Assembly: GCA_945893365.1 (NCBI GenBank)
Contig: CAMDED010000072.1
Span: 1 to 37,002, forward strand
Origin: Candidatus Sulfopaludibacter sp. SbA3
Lineage (GTDB): Bacteria; Acidobacteriota; Terriglobia; Bryobacterales; Bryobacteraceae
Direction: 5' to 3'
Length of the DNA: 37,002 nucleotides
Shown: positions 23,550-31,558 of the stretch, in pieces
How positions within the stretch are numbered: position 1 is the first letter of the stretch
Layout: every line of letters starts with the position of its first letter
The notes under the pieces: model-generated
Told to the model about the DNA's origin: nothing
What the model saw: the letters and a program-made list of their open reading frames with translations, nothing else
Database searches by the model: none
Position numbers and translations under genes: made by a program

Positions 23550-25997
23550 CTATGCTTCCGGCCACTGAACATCCGGTGGGCGTGTCCTCAGGGCGCTAAG
23601 CACGCGCTCGACGGTCGCGAAGACATCGTTGGCCTTGATGGGCTTCGTTATGTATCCATCCATTCCGGCGGCAAGACAGCGCTCGCGGTCTCCGGACATC
23701 GCATGAGCGGTCATGGCAATGATGGGGAGATGGCGGCCGGAAATGCGCTCCATTTCGCGGATCGCCGCCGTCGCCTCAAACCCGTCCATAACCGGCATCT
23801 GCACGTCCATCAACAGGCAGTCGAACTCCTCTCTCCCGATCATTTCCAGAGCCTCGAGGCCATTCGTAGCCGCACTGACGGTGTGGCTCCGATTCTCAAT
23901 CATGCGTGTTGCGACGAGACGGTTCACCGCATTGTCCTCAGCGACAAGGAAGCGCAGGCGAGGTTCCCCTTGTTCGTTGGGGTAGCGCGAACCCGGGCTG
24001 GGCTGGGTTTCAATTATCGAGGCGGGCCGCAACATCTCACCGATGGCTTCGAGAAGTTCCCTCTCGCCCACCGGTTTGACAAGATAGGCCGAAACACCGA
24101 GGTCCCGCCAGCGGTCGTTGTCTCTGCGCTGGAGGCCGGAGCTTAGCAGCGCGATGTTGACTCCCCTGAGTTGCGGGTCCGCATAAATCGACTGCGCCAA
24201 GGCGAAGCCATCCATCCCAGGCATCTGAATGTCGAGAACGGCCAGAGCGAAGGGATTTCCGGTATCCGCCGCATGCTTCAAAGCCTCGAGCGCGGCAGGG
24301 CCTGAATCGGCCAAAGTCGTCTTTAGTCCACGGTTGGAGAGCATCTTGTCGAGGATGCGCCGGCTAGTATCATTGTCGTCCACCACGAGAACAGACAGTC
24401 CGTTGAGCAAGCCGGTATCCGGCCACAACTCCGCATCCGGCCGAGCCTCTGCGATGCCGAGGCGCACGGTGAAATGAAATGTAGAGCCGGTCCCCACTTC
24501 GCTCTCCAGCCAGATGCGCCCACCCATCAGCTCGACCAATTGAGATGAGATCGTCAGTCCCAGTCCGGTGCCTCCGAAAGTCCGGGTCGAGGCGCCATCC
24601 GCCTGAGCAAAAGCCCGGAACACATGCTGTTGCTTACCCAGCGGAATTCCGATACCCGTGTCCTTGACGCTGAAATGCAGTTCAACGTCCTGGGCGGTCT
24701 GCGACAACAGCTCCACTCGAATCAGCACCTCGCCGCGCTCCGTGAACTTGATGGCGTTACCCGTCAGGTTCACGAGAATCTGGCGCAGCCGCCCGGGATC
24801 TCCGAGCACCATGGCCGGAACATCCGGGCCGAGATCGCAGGCCAGCTCCAGATTCTTCGTGGCGGCGCGGACGCCGAAAACTTTGAACATTGCCTCGACG
24901 GTTTGGCGCAAGTCGAATTCGATGGTTTCGAATTCCAGCTTCCCGGCTTCAATCTTGGAAAAGTCCAGGATATCGTTCAAGATCCTCAAGAGTGAGTCGG
25001 CGGAACTCTTGACGCCCTCCAGGTACACTCGCTGCTCAACGGTGAGCCGGGTGTCGAGCGCCAGGTCCGTCAATCCGATAATGCCGTTCATCGGCGTTCG
25101 GATTTCATGGCTCATGTTCGCCAGAAATTCGCTTTTGGATCGATTCGCCGCTTCCGCGGCATCTTTGGCCCTCTGCAATGCCGCTTCGCTCTTGTGTAGC
25201 GACTCTTCCGCCAGCCGCTGCTCAGTGATGTCCGTTGCCACGCCGAACCGCGTCGAATCGTCCCTGTTGAATGTGGTCGTCCAGTCAAGCAGCCGGTACG
25301 AGCCGTCCTTGCAGCGATAGCGATTCAAGAAGTGCCTGGTTCTGTGTTCACGGCTTTGTCTCGAGACCTCATGCGCAGTGCGCTCCAGATCGTCCGGGTG
25401 AATGAGGTCGAGCATCGGGATTCCAAGCACTTCCTCCCGCGTGTAACCGAGCGTGGTTTCCCAGGCCGGATTCACTTTCTTGAAGTAGCCGTCCGTGGAG
25501 ACGATACAGGCCAAATCCGGAATGAGGTTGAAGAATCGTTCAAAGTCGCTCTGCGCCTGGATAGCGAACAGGTCCAGCTGGTTCCGTGCAGGGGTTTCCA
25601 GGCGTTCGTCCGTCAATCTAAGATCTTTGCGCCCGGTGATGTCCCGGATCGTCACCAGAACGTGAAAAATCTCACCGTCCGAACGCTCGATCGATGTTAC
25701 GGTCTGCTCGACGGTAATGAAATCGCCGGTCCTTTTCCGCCAGACCCATTCGCCCCGCCAAGGCTCACGAGACCGGATCGCCGCTTGAAGAATGTCCTGG
25801 AAGCTGTGTCCCGCCGTATCCAACGCGAGCAGCGTGATTGGTTGTCCCACCGCTTCCTCAGCAGTGTACCCGGTAAGCGACGTAAGCGCGGCGTTGACCG
25901 AGCGGACAATCCCATCGGCATCCGCGGTTACGACAGCTACTGGAAGCGTCGCTAGTGCGGCAATCAGCGGATCGGCATCGGACGGCGGATTGGACAT
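23550..25997 (-). CDS. soluble hybrid sensor histidine kinase, PAS-PAS-HisKA-HATPase-REC-REC (815 aa)
   Basis: The domains run in this order: PAS 1 (about 10-125), PAS 2 (about 150-262, NLIPDLACIVSTDGYF), a short coiled coil (262-290), HisKA with H-box FLANMSHEIRTPMNG and phospho-acceptor H297, HATPase with N-box LTGNAIKF, G1 DTGIGIP and G2 GGTGLGL, receiver 1 with D589 (VLDIQMPGMDG), and receiver 2 with D731 (LMDVQMPVMDG). No transmembrane segment is visible, so it senses a cytoplasmic signal. There is no dedicated output domain, histidine phosphotransfer domain or adjacent response regulator, so the final partner must lie elsewhere. GGAA stands just before the ATG. Two receiver-only proteins occur at 33256-34465, but a link is speculative. 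Confidence 0.93.
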   Translation of the reverse strand: MSNPPSDADPLIAALATLPVAVVTADADGIVRSVNAALTSLTGYTAEEAVGQPITLLALDTAGHSFQDILQAAIRSREPWRGEWVWRKRTGDFITVEQTVTSIERSDGEIFHVLVTIRDITGRKDLRLTDERLETPARNQLDLFAIQAQSDFERFFNLIPDLACIVSTDGYFKKVNPAWETTLGYTREEVLGIPMLDLIHPDDLERTAHEVSRQSREHRTRHFLNRYRCKDGSYRLLDWTTTFNRDDSTRFGVATDITEQRLAEESLHKSEAALQRAKDAAEAANRSKSEFLANMSHEIRTPMNGIIGLTDLALDTRLTVEQRVYLEGVKSSADSLLRILNDILDFSKIEAGKLEFETIEFDLRQTVEAMFKVFGVRAATKNLELACDLGPDVPAMVLGDPGRLRQILVNLTGNAIKFTERGEVLIRVELLSQTAQDVELHFSVKDTGIGIPLGKQQHVFRAFAQADGASTRTFGGTGLGLTISSQLVELMGGRIWLESEVGTGSTFHFTVRLGIAEARPDAELWPDTGLLNGLSVLVVDDNDTSRRILDKMLSNRGLKTTLADSGPAALEALKHAADTGNPFALAVLDIQMPGMDGFALAQSIYADPQLRGVNIALLSSGLQRRDNDRWRDLGVSAYLVKPVGERELLEAIGEMLRPASIIETQPSPGSRYPNEQGEPRLRFLVAEDNAVNRLVATRMIENRSHTVSAATNGLEALEMIGREEFDCLLMDVQMPVMDGFEATAAIREMERISGRHLPIIAMTAHAMSGDRERCLAAGMDGYITKPIKANDVFATVERVLSALRTRPPDVQWPEA

Positions 25998-26441
25998 TAT
26001 TTCCGGCGCGGGTTCGCGGCAGAGCGTGGCGAGTCGGCTGGGAAGTCAGGCCACCCAGTGGAGAGAACTGCGTTCATTATCCCCTACTCGGAAAACACCT
26101 GGAGGGCGTACTCGAAAAGGGATCGCCCGCCTTCGTCGCCGCGGTCGAAATCTTCGGCATACTCGCCAATCTTTCCGGGGCCCTTTGTGTCCAGGCGCGA
26201 GACCTTTCGATTCAGGGCGGAGGGGGACGTGAAGGCCCTCCGCAGCCTCGGTCTGGCGCGCCTTGTGCTCGCGCCGCGGAGTTCCTTCACCATGGGGATG
26301 CCGCTGGCTTCGCCGCAAGGCGCCGACGGGCATCCGCTGCTTTCCTTGAGGCGGCCCTTGCAACGGCGTGACTTGCCGCGCGGGCTGTCTCTCGGCGCGA
26401 ACTTGGCCTGGGAGAGACCGGCAGATCACGGAGCTCTGAGA
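25998..26441. other. 444-base region without a convincing gene
   Basis: Several frames stay open because of high GC content. One minus-strand frame (26084-26293, ending FEYALQVFSE) has a plausible acidic C-terminus but no recognisable ribosome site, start or family, and a very Arg-rich N-terminal half. I do not call it a gene. No tRNA-like fold, repeat array or clear terminator was seen. Confidence 0.4.
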
Positions 26442-27254
26442 TCAGCGGCGATCAAGAGTAGCGGCCACGAGCTTCTCCGCTTGCCGTCCGTATGCCCTCA
26501 CGCCGAGGCCGAGAAGGAGGCCCATGCTAAGCAGCGCGGCGGTCGCCGGCTCCGGAACAGGATCGCCGGTGGTTTGTTCAAAGGATATGTCATTCGTATT
26601 CAACGTCACAGCGGCGTTAAGCGCCAACGCTCTGCCGCGCGTGATATTCGCGCCGCTATTCAAGGTGATGCTCGCGGACGCGAGAATATTTCCCGCGAAC
26701 TCAGTGTTGGCGCCAATCGTCGCCGAAGTGCCGACCTGCCAATAGACGTTGTTGGTTGGACCGCCATTTACAAAAACAACCGAGGCCCCGTCCGCAGTTG
26801 TCAGCGTGCTCCCGATCTGGAAAACGAAGACCGGATTCAACTCAAGCTGAGTGTCGAGGCTGAGTGTTCCGGTCAACTGCGCCGTCGACGAAAAACAATA
26901 GACTCCCGGCAAGAGGGTAAGTCCGCCTAGATCCTGACCGGTCAAGGTGGTCCCGCAAGCTTGGCCGGCGGCAAAATTGTATCCCGTGGTCAAATCAATC
27001 TGAGCCTGCTGTGCGACGGCGTCACCGGCATGTATCGTGCCTCCGCTCACGATCCCAGGAGGAAAACCAGTGACCACGGTGCCGGGTGCGACCCCAAGAT
27101 CTCCATGGACGACGGTCGCTCCGGTACTGGTCACTGTCGATCCCGCGAGGATGGCAAACTGGTAACCTGTTCCGAGATCGACGTTGATGGCATCGGCATA
27201 CGCGCTCAACGACCAAAACGAGAGAACTCCTAAGCAAACGTTATGCACGTTCAT
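26442..27254 (-). CDS. ice-binding-like (DUF3494) protein with PEP-CTERM sorting signal (270 aa)
   Basis: The signal peptide is residues 1-20 (SLSAYA). The body is a DUF3494 beta-solenoid of the ice-binding/adhesin type, recognised by FAILAGSTVTSTGATVV, GDLGVAPGTVVTGFPPG, DLTTGYNFAAG and LTGQDLGGLTLLPGVYCF. Thr- and Ser-rich repeats follow (ASITLNSGANIT, NAAVTLNTND). Near residue 233 VPEPATAALL begins a PEP-CTERM signal, with a hydrophobic stretch and an Arg, directing the protein to exosortase-dependent surface sorting. The tail after the Arg is longer than usual (about 15 residues). AGGAGGAAG lies before the ATG. The family binds ice or acts as a surface adhesin; in this soil-type organism either is possible. 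Confidence 0.88.
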   Translation of the reverse strand: MNVHNVCLGVLSFWSLSAYADAINVDLGTGYQFAILAGSTVTSTGATVVHGDLGVAPGTVVTGFPPGIVSGGTIHAGDAVAQQAQIDLTTGYNFAAGQACGTTLTGQDLGGLTLLPGVYCFSSTAQLTGTLSLDTQLELNPVFVFQIGSTLTTADGASVVFVNGGPTNNVYWQVGTSATIGANTEFAGNILASASITLNSGANITRGRALALNAAVTLNTNDISFEQTTGDPVPEPATAALLSMGLLLGLGVRAYGRQAEKLVAATLDRR

Positions 27255-27614
27255 ACTGGCTTCCTCCTATCCAGAATCCTTCTTAGCCGCTCCGCAAGTC
27301 ATTCGCATTCTTCCGTCAACCCCGTTTAACCTTGCTGCGGCTTTGGATATATTTCTCCTTGTGCACGAGTCGTACCGCTTGGCCCTTTTTGAGCCCCGAC
27401 GTTGGGGGACGCGTTCCCGGCGTTCGTTTTGGGGGCGCGGGACGTGTCGAGCGAGTGGCCGCTAATGGTCAAGTGACGAGGCGCGGTCAGATTCGGACAG
27501 ACGAGCACGTCAGCAGTTCGCAACGCCGGACGCCGCAGTTGACGTGCGCCCGTTTCGGCCAAGGCTCCGCATGCCAACTGATATTCTTCGGCCACGCGCC
27601 GCGTTCGAGGCGCC
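27255..27614. other. 360-base spacer upstream of the PEP-CTERM gene
   Basis: The spacer lies between the porin stop and the ice-binding gene start. It holds the ribosome site of the ice-binding gene (within 27258-27270). On the minus strand TTGACG occurs near 27320, but no matching -10 follows at the right distance. Open frames here have no recognisable homology. I searched for a sigma-54 type GG-N10-GC element, as used by some PEP-CTERM genes, and found no convincing one. Confidence 0.4.
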
Positions 27615-29057
27615 TCAGAACCTATAAATGATGTAGCCGGTCGCGTAGCCCACGCTCTTCGAAGGCGGTGTTTCCTTGATAAACGCCCCGGCGCGGAATT
27701 GCGTCAGTATCCCGATTAACGTCAGGTGACGGTTCACGCGAAACTCGCATAGCGCCGTCGGCTGGTTCGCCACGTAACGCGCCCGGCTGTTCTGGCCAAC
27801 CTTGAAGAGGTTGACCGCGATCCCGTAGATGCCGTCATTCAAGCTTTGACGGAAAAACCAGGCCCATTCAAGACTTAGGTAGACCTTCGGATGCAGCCGC
27901 AGGCGGCCGACGGGGTTCACGTCGATGATGTTCGTCGGCCCAAGAAGACCGATCTTCCCCGAGTACGCCGTGCTGGGAAAAAGTGGATTGAAAGACTCCA
28001 GCCTCCGGTCCAACGGGTTGCGGTCGCCGCTCGCCGCATCCGCGCGCAGACCGAGACGCGGCGCAAGCGGCGCTTTTGTCCAGAGGTGACCCACGTCGCT
28101 CGCGACCGCCCAAGCCCGGATGTTGCCGCTGCCAAAGGTTCCCCATTGGTACACAAACTCCAGGTTGTAGTCGACGACGTTCACCGTATTCGCCGTGTGC
28201 GTCCCAAAAGTCCGGCTTCCGATCATGTGACGCGTTTCTTCCGCGGAACCCGCGTTGAACCGCCCCAACTTTCGCAGGTACAGGATGTAATAGAACGAAA
28301 GGCTGCCGCCCTGAATCAGGGGATGCGGACGAACCGCGCCCGCGCCGAAGACGGTTTGGCGGTGATCGGGCGAATCGTCGAAAAAGCCGATGTTCGTCTC
28401 GGCGGGCTTCGCGGCCAAGCTATGCACAGTCCATTGGCCGGCGCGGGCGGTCATGCGGAACCCGTCAAAACTGCGCCGCACGTTGAGCAGCTCGCTTGCG
28501 CCGATCAGGCGCCCTGAACCGAATTCGAACTCCTGCCTGCCCAGACGAAACGTAATGGCGTGTTTCGAGTCCGAAGATGCCTGGAAATCGATGAACGCCT
28601 GATGAAATTCGAGCTTGTCCTCGTCGGTTGCCCGCGGTCCGCCCCGCCGTCCGTTCTGAAAACCGCTTTGGAGCTGCGAAAATACGCGAACGTGTCGTCC
28701 CAGGTGAACGTCGGCGTGGAAAAGATAGCGATTGAGAAGAAAGCCGTTCGGATCCTGAGGACCCGCCCCGAAACCGGAGTTTTGGAAGCCCTCGTAACGT
28801 TCCCGGGCTTCGCCGCCGAGCGAAAGATACCAGCCTTCGCGGTTGAACGAGACGTACTTGATGGGATCGAACAGGTCGGTGCGGCGCGCGGGATCCTTAA
28901 GATACGTGTAGTCTTCGTCGTACCGCAGGGGCAGGTAGGGCGGGGGAGCGGGCGGTCCGGCAGGCGGCGCGTTTTGCGCGAAAAGACCCCCTAACACACC
29001 CAAAAGTGTACAAAAAAGGCTAACTTGGGGGCGTGAGCGTATGAAAGTCGGTCGCAT
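27615..29057 (-). CDS. alginate-export-family outer-membrane porin (480 aa)
   Basis: This is an AlgE-like 'alginate export' beta-barrel protein. The signal peptide includes the hydrophobic segment FCTLLGVLGGLFAQ and is followed by a Pro-rich linker. Family motifs include WYLSLGGEARERYEGF, NRYLFHADVHLG, FRLGRQEFEFGSGRLIG, VRRSFDGFR and a YSLEWAW-like barrel segment, ending TGYIIYRF with a terminal Phe. Barrels of this family export alginate in Pseudomonas, but most relatives are uncharacterised diffusion channels. The ATG at 29055-29057 lies inside the amidase gene (38-base overlap); a TTG at 29099 would extend it by 14 residues. It is the last gene of a four-gene operon and probably handles the product or substrate of the upstream enzymes. 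Confidence 0.84.
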   Translation of the reverse strand: MRPTFIRSRPQVSLFCTLLGVLGGLFAQNAPPAGPPAPPPYLPLRYDEDYTYLKDPARRTDLFDPIKYVSFNREGWYLSLGGEARERYEGFQNSGFGAGPQDPNGFLLNRYLFHADVHLGRHVRVFSQLQSGFQNGRRGGPRATDEDKLEFHQAFIDFQASSDSKHAITFRLGRQEFEFGSGRLIGASELLNVRRSFDGFRMTARAGQWTVHSLAAKPAETNIGFFDDSPDHRQTVFGAGAVRPHPLIQGGSLSFYYILYLRKLGRFNAGSAEETRHMIGSRTFGTHTANTVNVVDYNLEFVYQWGTFGSGNIRAWAVASDVGHLWTKAPLAPRLGLRADAASGDRNPLDRRLESFNPLFPSTAYSGKIGLLGPTNIIDVNPVGRLRLHPKVYLSLEWAWFFRQSLNDGIYGIAVNLFKVGQNSRARYVANQPTALCEFRVNRHLTLIGILTQFRAGAFIKETPPSKSVGYATGYIIYRF

Positions 29058-30411
29058 CCTCAAGAGCGGCTCCGGCGCGGAGAATCCCGGCCTCGTCAAA
29101 CGGTTTTCCGATAATCTGCAGGGCTAACGGCATCCCTTCGGAGTCGAGACCGCAGGGCATGGAAAGCGCGGGCAGCCCAAGCAGGTTAACGGCGCGGACC
29201 GCTCTCGTGGAGGCAAGGCGTACATCCTCGTCGCGGCCTCGGATGCGGACGAAGGTCTGGCCTATCTTAGGGGCGCCGATGGGGGAACACGGCGTAAACA
29301 GGCAGTCAACACGCTCCCAAAGCCGGCTGAATTCGAGGCGCATCAGCTGTCGAAGGCGTTGGGCGTTCACGTAGTCGGTTGCCGGCAACAGGCGGCCCTG
29401 GTCGAGTAGCGCGAGTACGTCCGCGCCAAACTCGGAGCGGCGATTCATGTAAGGCTCCATCAGGGCCGCCGCTTCCGAAAGCAGAATGACGCGCGCGGTC
29501 ACGTTCATGGCCGCGATATCCGGGACGCGAATGGGAACAAGGTGCGCGCCCAGTTGCCGCGCGGTTTCGGCCATTTTCCGAACACCGGCCTCGACTGCCG
29601 CGTCCACGTGGTCGAAGTAGAAGTTCTCGGGAATTCCGATGCGGAGGCCGTGGATCCCGGCAGAGGCCGGGGGCGAATAGTCCGGCTCAACCGCGCGTTG
29701 CGACGATGTATCGTCACGGGCATCGAAGCCCGCCAGAGCGTTGAGTGTGAGGGCTGCGTCCCGCACGGAACGCGTGAGGGGCCCCATGTGATCGAGGCTG
29801 AAATCGAGCGGCATGACGCCGTAACGGCTGACGCGGCCGAACGTCGGCTTCAGGCCGACGGTTCCGCAGAATGCGGCGGGAATACGAATCGACCCGCCCG
29901 TGTCGCTGCCCATCGCCATAAAAACCAGGTCCGCCGCCACGGCCGATCCCGATCCTCCGCTTGAACCGCCAGGCACCCGATCCGTCCCCCACGGATTCCG
30001 GACGGCTCCGAAATGCGGATTGTTCGACGTCACTCCATAGGCGATTTCATGCATTCCGGTTTTCCCGACGAGCACCGCGCCCGCCGCAGCCAGCCGTTCG
30101 ACGACCGCGGCGTCATGATCCGGCACGAAATTCTCGAAGATCTTCGAGCCGACCGTGGTCCGGACGCCCTTCGTGCAGAAGACGTCCTTCACGGCGATGG
30201 GGATTCCATGCAAGGGGCCGAGATCGGTCCCTGCCGCGAGTTCCAAGTCCGCCTTTCGCGCACGCTCGAGCGCGCTCTCCGGCATCATCGCCATCATCGC
30301 GTTCAAACGCGGGTCATGACTGGCGATGCGGTCAAGGGACGCCTGCGTCAATTCGACCGACGACACTTGCCGTGCCCGCAGCGCGCGGGCGGCTTCAAGA
30401 ATAGTCCTCAT
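29020..30411 (-). CDS. amidase, amidase-signature family, AtzE/GatA-like (463 aa)
   Basis: This is a serine amidase with the Ser-cisSer-Lys triad: K75 (IAVKDVF), S150 (PGGSSGGSG) and nucleophile S174 (SDTGGSIRIP). The length and the C-terminal LGLPALSMPCG segment are typical of the GatA/AtzE group. There is no signal peptide, so it acts in the cytoplasm. The start ATG overlaps the stop of a 63-residue gene (ATGA) that resembles the small subunits GatC/AtzG, so a two-subunit amidase is likely. A full GatCAB for tRNA amidation is not supported, because no GatB is present. The substrate is unknown; carboxybiuret-like ureas or other small amides are possible. Confidence 0.92.
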   Translation of the reverse strand: MRTILEAARALRARQVSSVELTQASLDRIASHDPRLNAMMAMMPESALERARKADLELAAGTDLGPLHGIPIAVKDVFCTKGVRTTVGSKIFENFVPDHDAAVVERLAAAGAVLVGKTGMHEIAYGVTSNNPHFGAVRNPWGTDRVPGGSSGGSGSAVAADLVFMAMGSDTGGSIRIPAAFCGTVGLKPTFGRVSRYGVMPLDFSLDHMGPLTRSVRDAALTLNALAGFDARDDTSSQRAVEPDYSPPASAGIHGLRIGIPENFYFDHVDAAVEAGVRKMAETARQLGAHLVPIRVPDIAAMNVTARVILLSEAAALMEPYMNRRSEFGADVLALLDQGRLLPATDYVNAQRLRQLMRLEFSRLWERVDCLFTPCSPIGAPKIGQTFVRIRGRDEDVRLASTRAVRAVNLLGLPALSMPCGLDSEGMPLALQIIGKPFDEAGILRAGAALEDATDFHTLTPPS

Positions 30412-30599
30412 TCGGTTTCGGCTTCCTTCCGGTAAACCTCCGGCTGATAAACCACTGCCGGTTCGGTGGTGTGCGGGATTGCCGATGCCAGAGGGCGGAA
30501 CGCAGCTTCCAGCGCGTCGAGCGAGCCCGTGATGCGGTCAAGGTCGGCCTCCGGAATGGCGAGGTTCGATGCGGCGGCAATCGCTTTCCAATTTTTCAT
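30408..30599 (-). CDS. small AtzG/GatC-like amidase subunit (63 aa)
   Basis: The sequence MKNWKAIAAASNLAIPEADL, then a helical LDALEAAFRPLASAIPHTTE and a VVYQPEVYRKE tail, has the two-helix plus extended tail pattern of GatC/AtzG proteins. These wrap around their amidase partner. The ATG at 30597-30599 was chosen since this Met starts the recognisable sequence; the longer frame overlaps the isomerase gene. It begins 7 bases after the isomerase stop and ends in an ATGA overlap with the amidase gene. Its position, size and pattern make it a probable accessory subunit. It is short enough to be missed by automatic annotation. Confidence 0.78.
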   Translation of the reverse strand: MKNWKAIAAASNLAIPEADLDRITGSLDALEAAFRPLASAIPHTTEPAVVYQPEVYRKEAETE

Positions 30600-30606
30600 G
30601 CCGGGC

Positions 30607-31440
30607 TTAGACCTCGAACATACCGAGCGTCTCTTCAAGAGACTGCAGTGGATCCCGAGTGGGGCTGTACTCATGCGCGACGTAGCCTTGAAACGGGCTG
30701 TCGGCGATGGCTTTTGCGATGCCCTTGTAGTTCATCTCCTGAGTGTCGTCCATTTCGTGGCGGCCCGGATTGCCGGCGGTGTGGAAATGCGCGATCCACT
30801 GAAGGTTGGCCTTGATCGTGCGAATGATATCGCCTTCCATGATCTGCATGTGGTAGATGTCGTACAGAAGTTTCACGCGCGTGGAAGCGACGCGTTTGCA
30901 GACCTCGACTCCCCAGGCGGTGCGGTCGCACTGGTAATCCGGGTGGTTGACCTTGCTGTTGAGCAATTCGAGGCAGATGGTGACGCCCTTGTCCTCGGCC
31001 TGCGCCTTCACGCTATTCAGAAATGCGACCACATTGTCCGCGCCTTTTTCGTCGGACAATCCGCGACGGTTACCGGAAAGGGCGATCACGTTCGGCGCTT
31101 TCACGGCCGCGGCCTGGTCGATCAGCTCCCGCATCGCCTTCTCGACGGCGGAGTGATCTTCGAGGCGGTTGCACCCGCCGGTGAGCGTCATGGCGCCAGG
31201 GACCATGGTCGGGACGAGTCCATACTTCTTGAGCAGGGGGAAGTCGGCGGGTCCGATCAGATCGAATCCAACGACGCCCATCTTCGCCGCGTTGCGGCAC
31301 ATGTCCTCGAGTTGCGCTCCGCGGCCGAAGATGCCCCGCGTCACGCACTGTTTCAATCTCCCCTTGCGAGGTTTTACTTCCTGCGCGGTTGCAAGCGCCA
31401 GGGAGGAGGCAGCCGCGGAAAAAACGTCTCGTCTCGTCAT
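30607..31440 (-). CDS. exported hydroxypyruvate isomerase-like TIM-barrel protein (277 aa)
   Basis: This is a hydroxypyruvate isomerase/AP-endonuclease-2-like TIM barrel. Metal-site residues fit E158 (CLELLN), D194 and H197 (LLYDIYHMQ), H220 (IAHFHTAGN) and E257 (VAHEYSP). The N-terminus MTRRDVFSAAASSLALATAQ looks like a Tat signal, which supports this start over the frame's longer one; GGAGCAAT is just upstream. It has the same fold as the protein at 14944-15837 but is clearly different in sequence. It heads a four-gene minus-strand operon with an amidase, its small subunit and a porin, and is divergent from GAPDH. The likely substrate is a keto-sugar or hydroxypyruvate-like compound. Confidence 0.88.
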   Translation of the reverse strand: MTRRDVFSAAASSLALATAQEVKPRKGRLKQCVTRGIFGRGAQLEDMCRNAAKMGVVGFDLIGPADFPLLKKYGLVPTMVPGAMTLTGGCNRLEDHSAVEKAMRELIDQAAAVKAPNVIALSGNRRGLSDEKGADNVVAFLNSVKAQAEDKGVTICLELLNSKVNHPDYQCDRTAWGVEVCKRVASTRVKLLYDIYHMQIMEGDIIRTIKANLQWIAHFHTAGNPGRHEMDDTQEMNYKGIAKAIADSPFQGYVAHEYSPTRDPLQSLEETLGMFEV

Positions 31441-31461
31441 ATTGCTCCAGGTTCCCAAGGA

Positions 31462-31496
31462 ATTATACCGTGACCCGGCCGAATTCGCCTTCGGCC
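31462..31496 (-). promoter_or_regulatory. candidate -10 box and palindrome in the isomerase/GAPDH divergent spacer
   Basis: On the minus strand a perfect TATAAT (plus 31462-31467) lies about 20 bases before the isomerase ATG; no good -35 stands 17 bases upstream. Next to it is the inverted repeat GGCCGAA-N6-TTCGGCC (31477-31496). This could be an operator between the two divergent genes or a hairpin. No clear promoter for the GAPDH gene was found on the plus strand. Confidence 0.35.
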
Positions 31497-31558
31497 CGGT
31501 CTGGTATGCTGAAAGTTGCTCCTCTAATACGGGTATTTAAACGGGAGAATCTCAAAAC

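Noticed and set aside
26084-26293. Possible 69-codon minus-strand gene ending FEYALQVFSE
   Set aside because: The C-terminal part looks protein-like, but there is no ribosome site, no family match I can name, and an Arg-rich first half typical of random GC-rich sequence.
29020-30599. GatCA for tRNA-dependent amidation
   Set aside because: There is no gatB, and the partners are a sugar isomerase and a porin; an AtzE/AtzG-like small-molecule amidase fits better.
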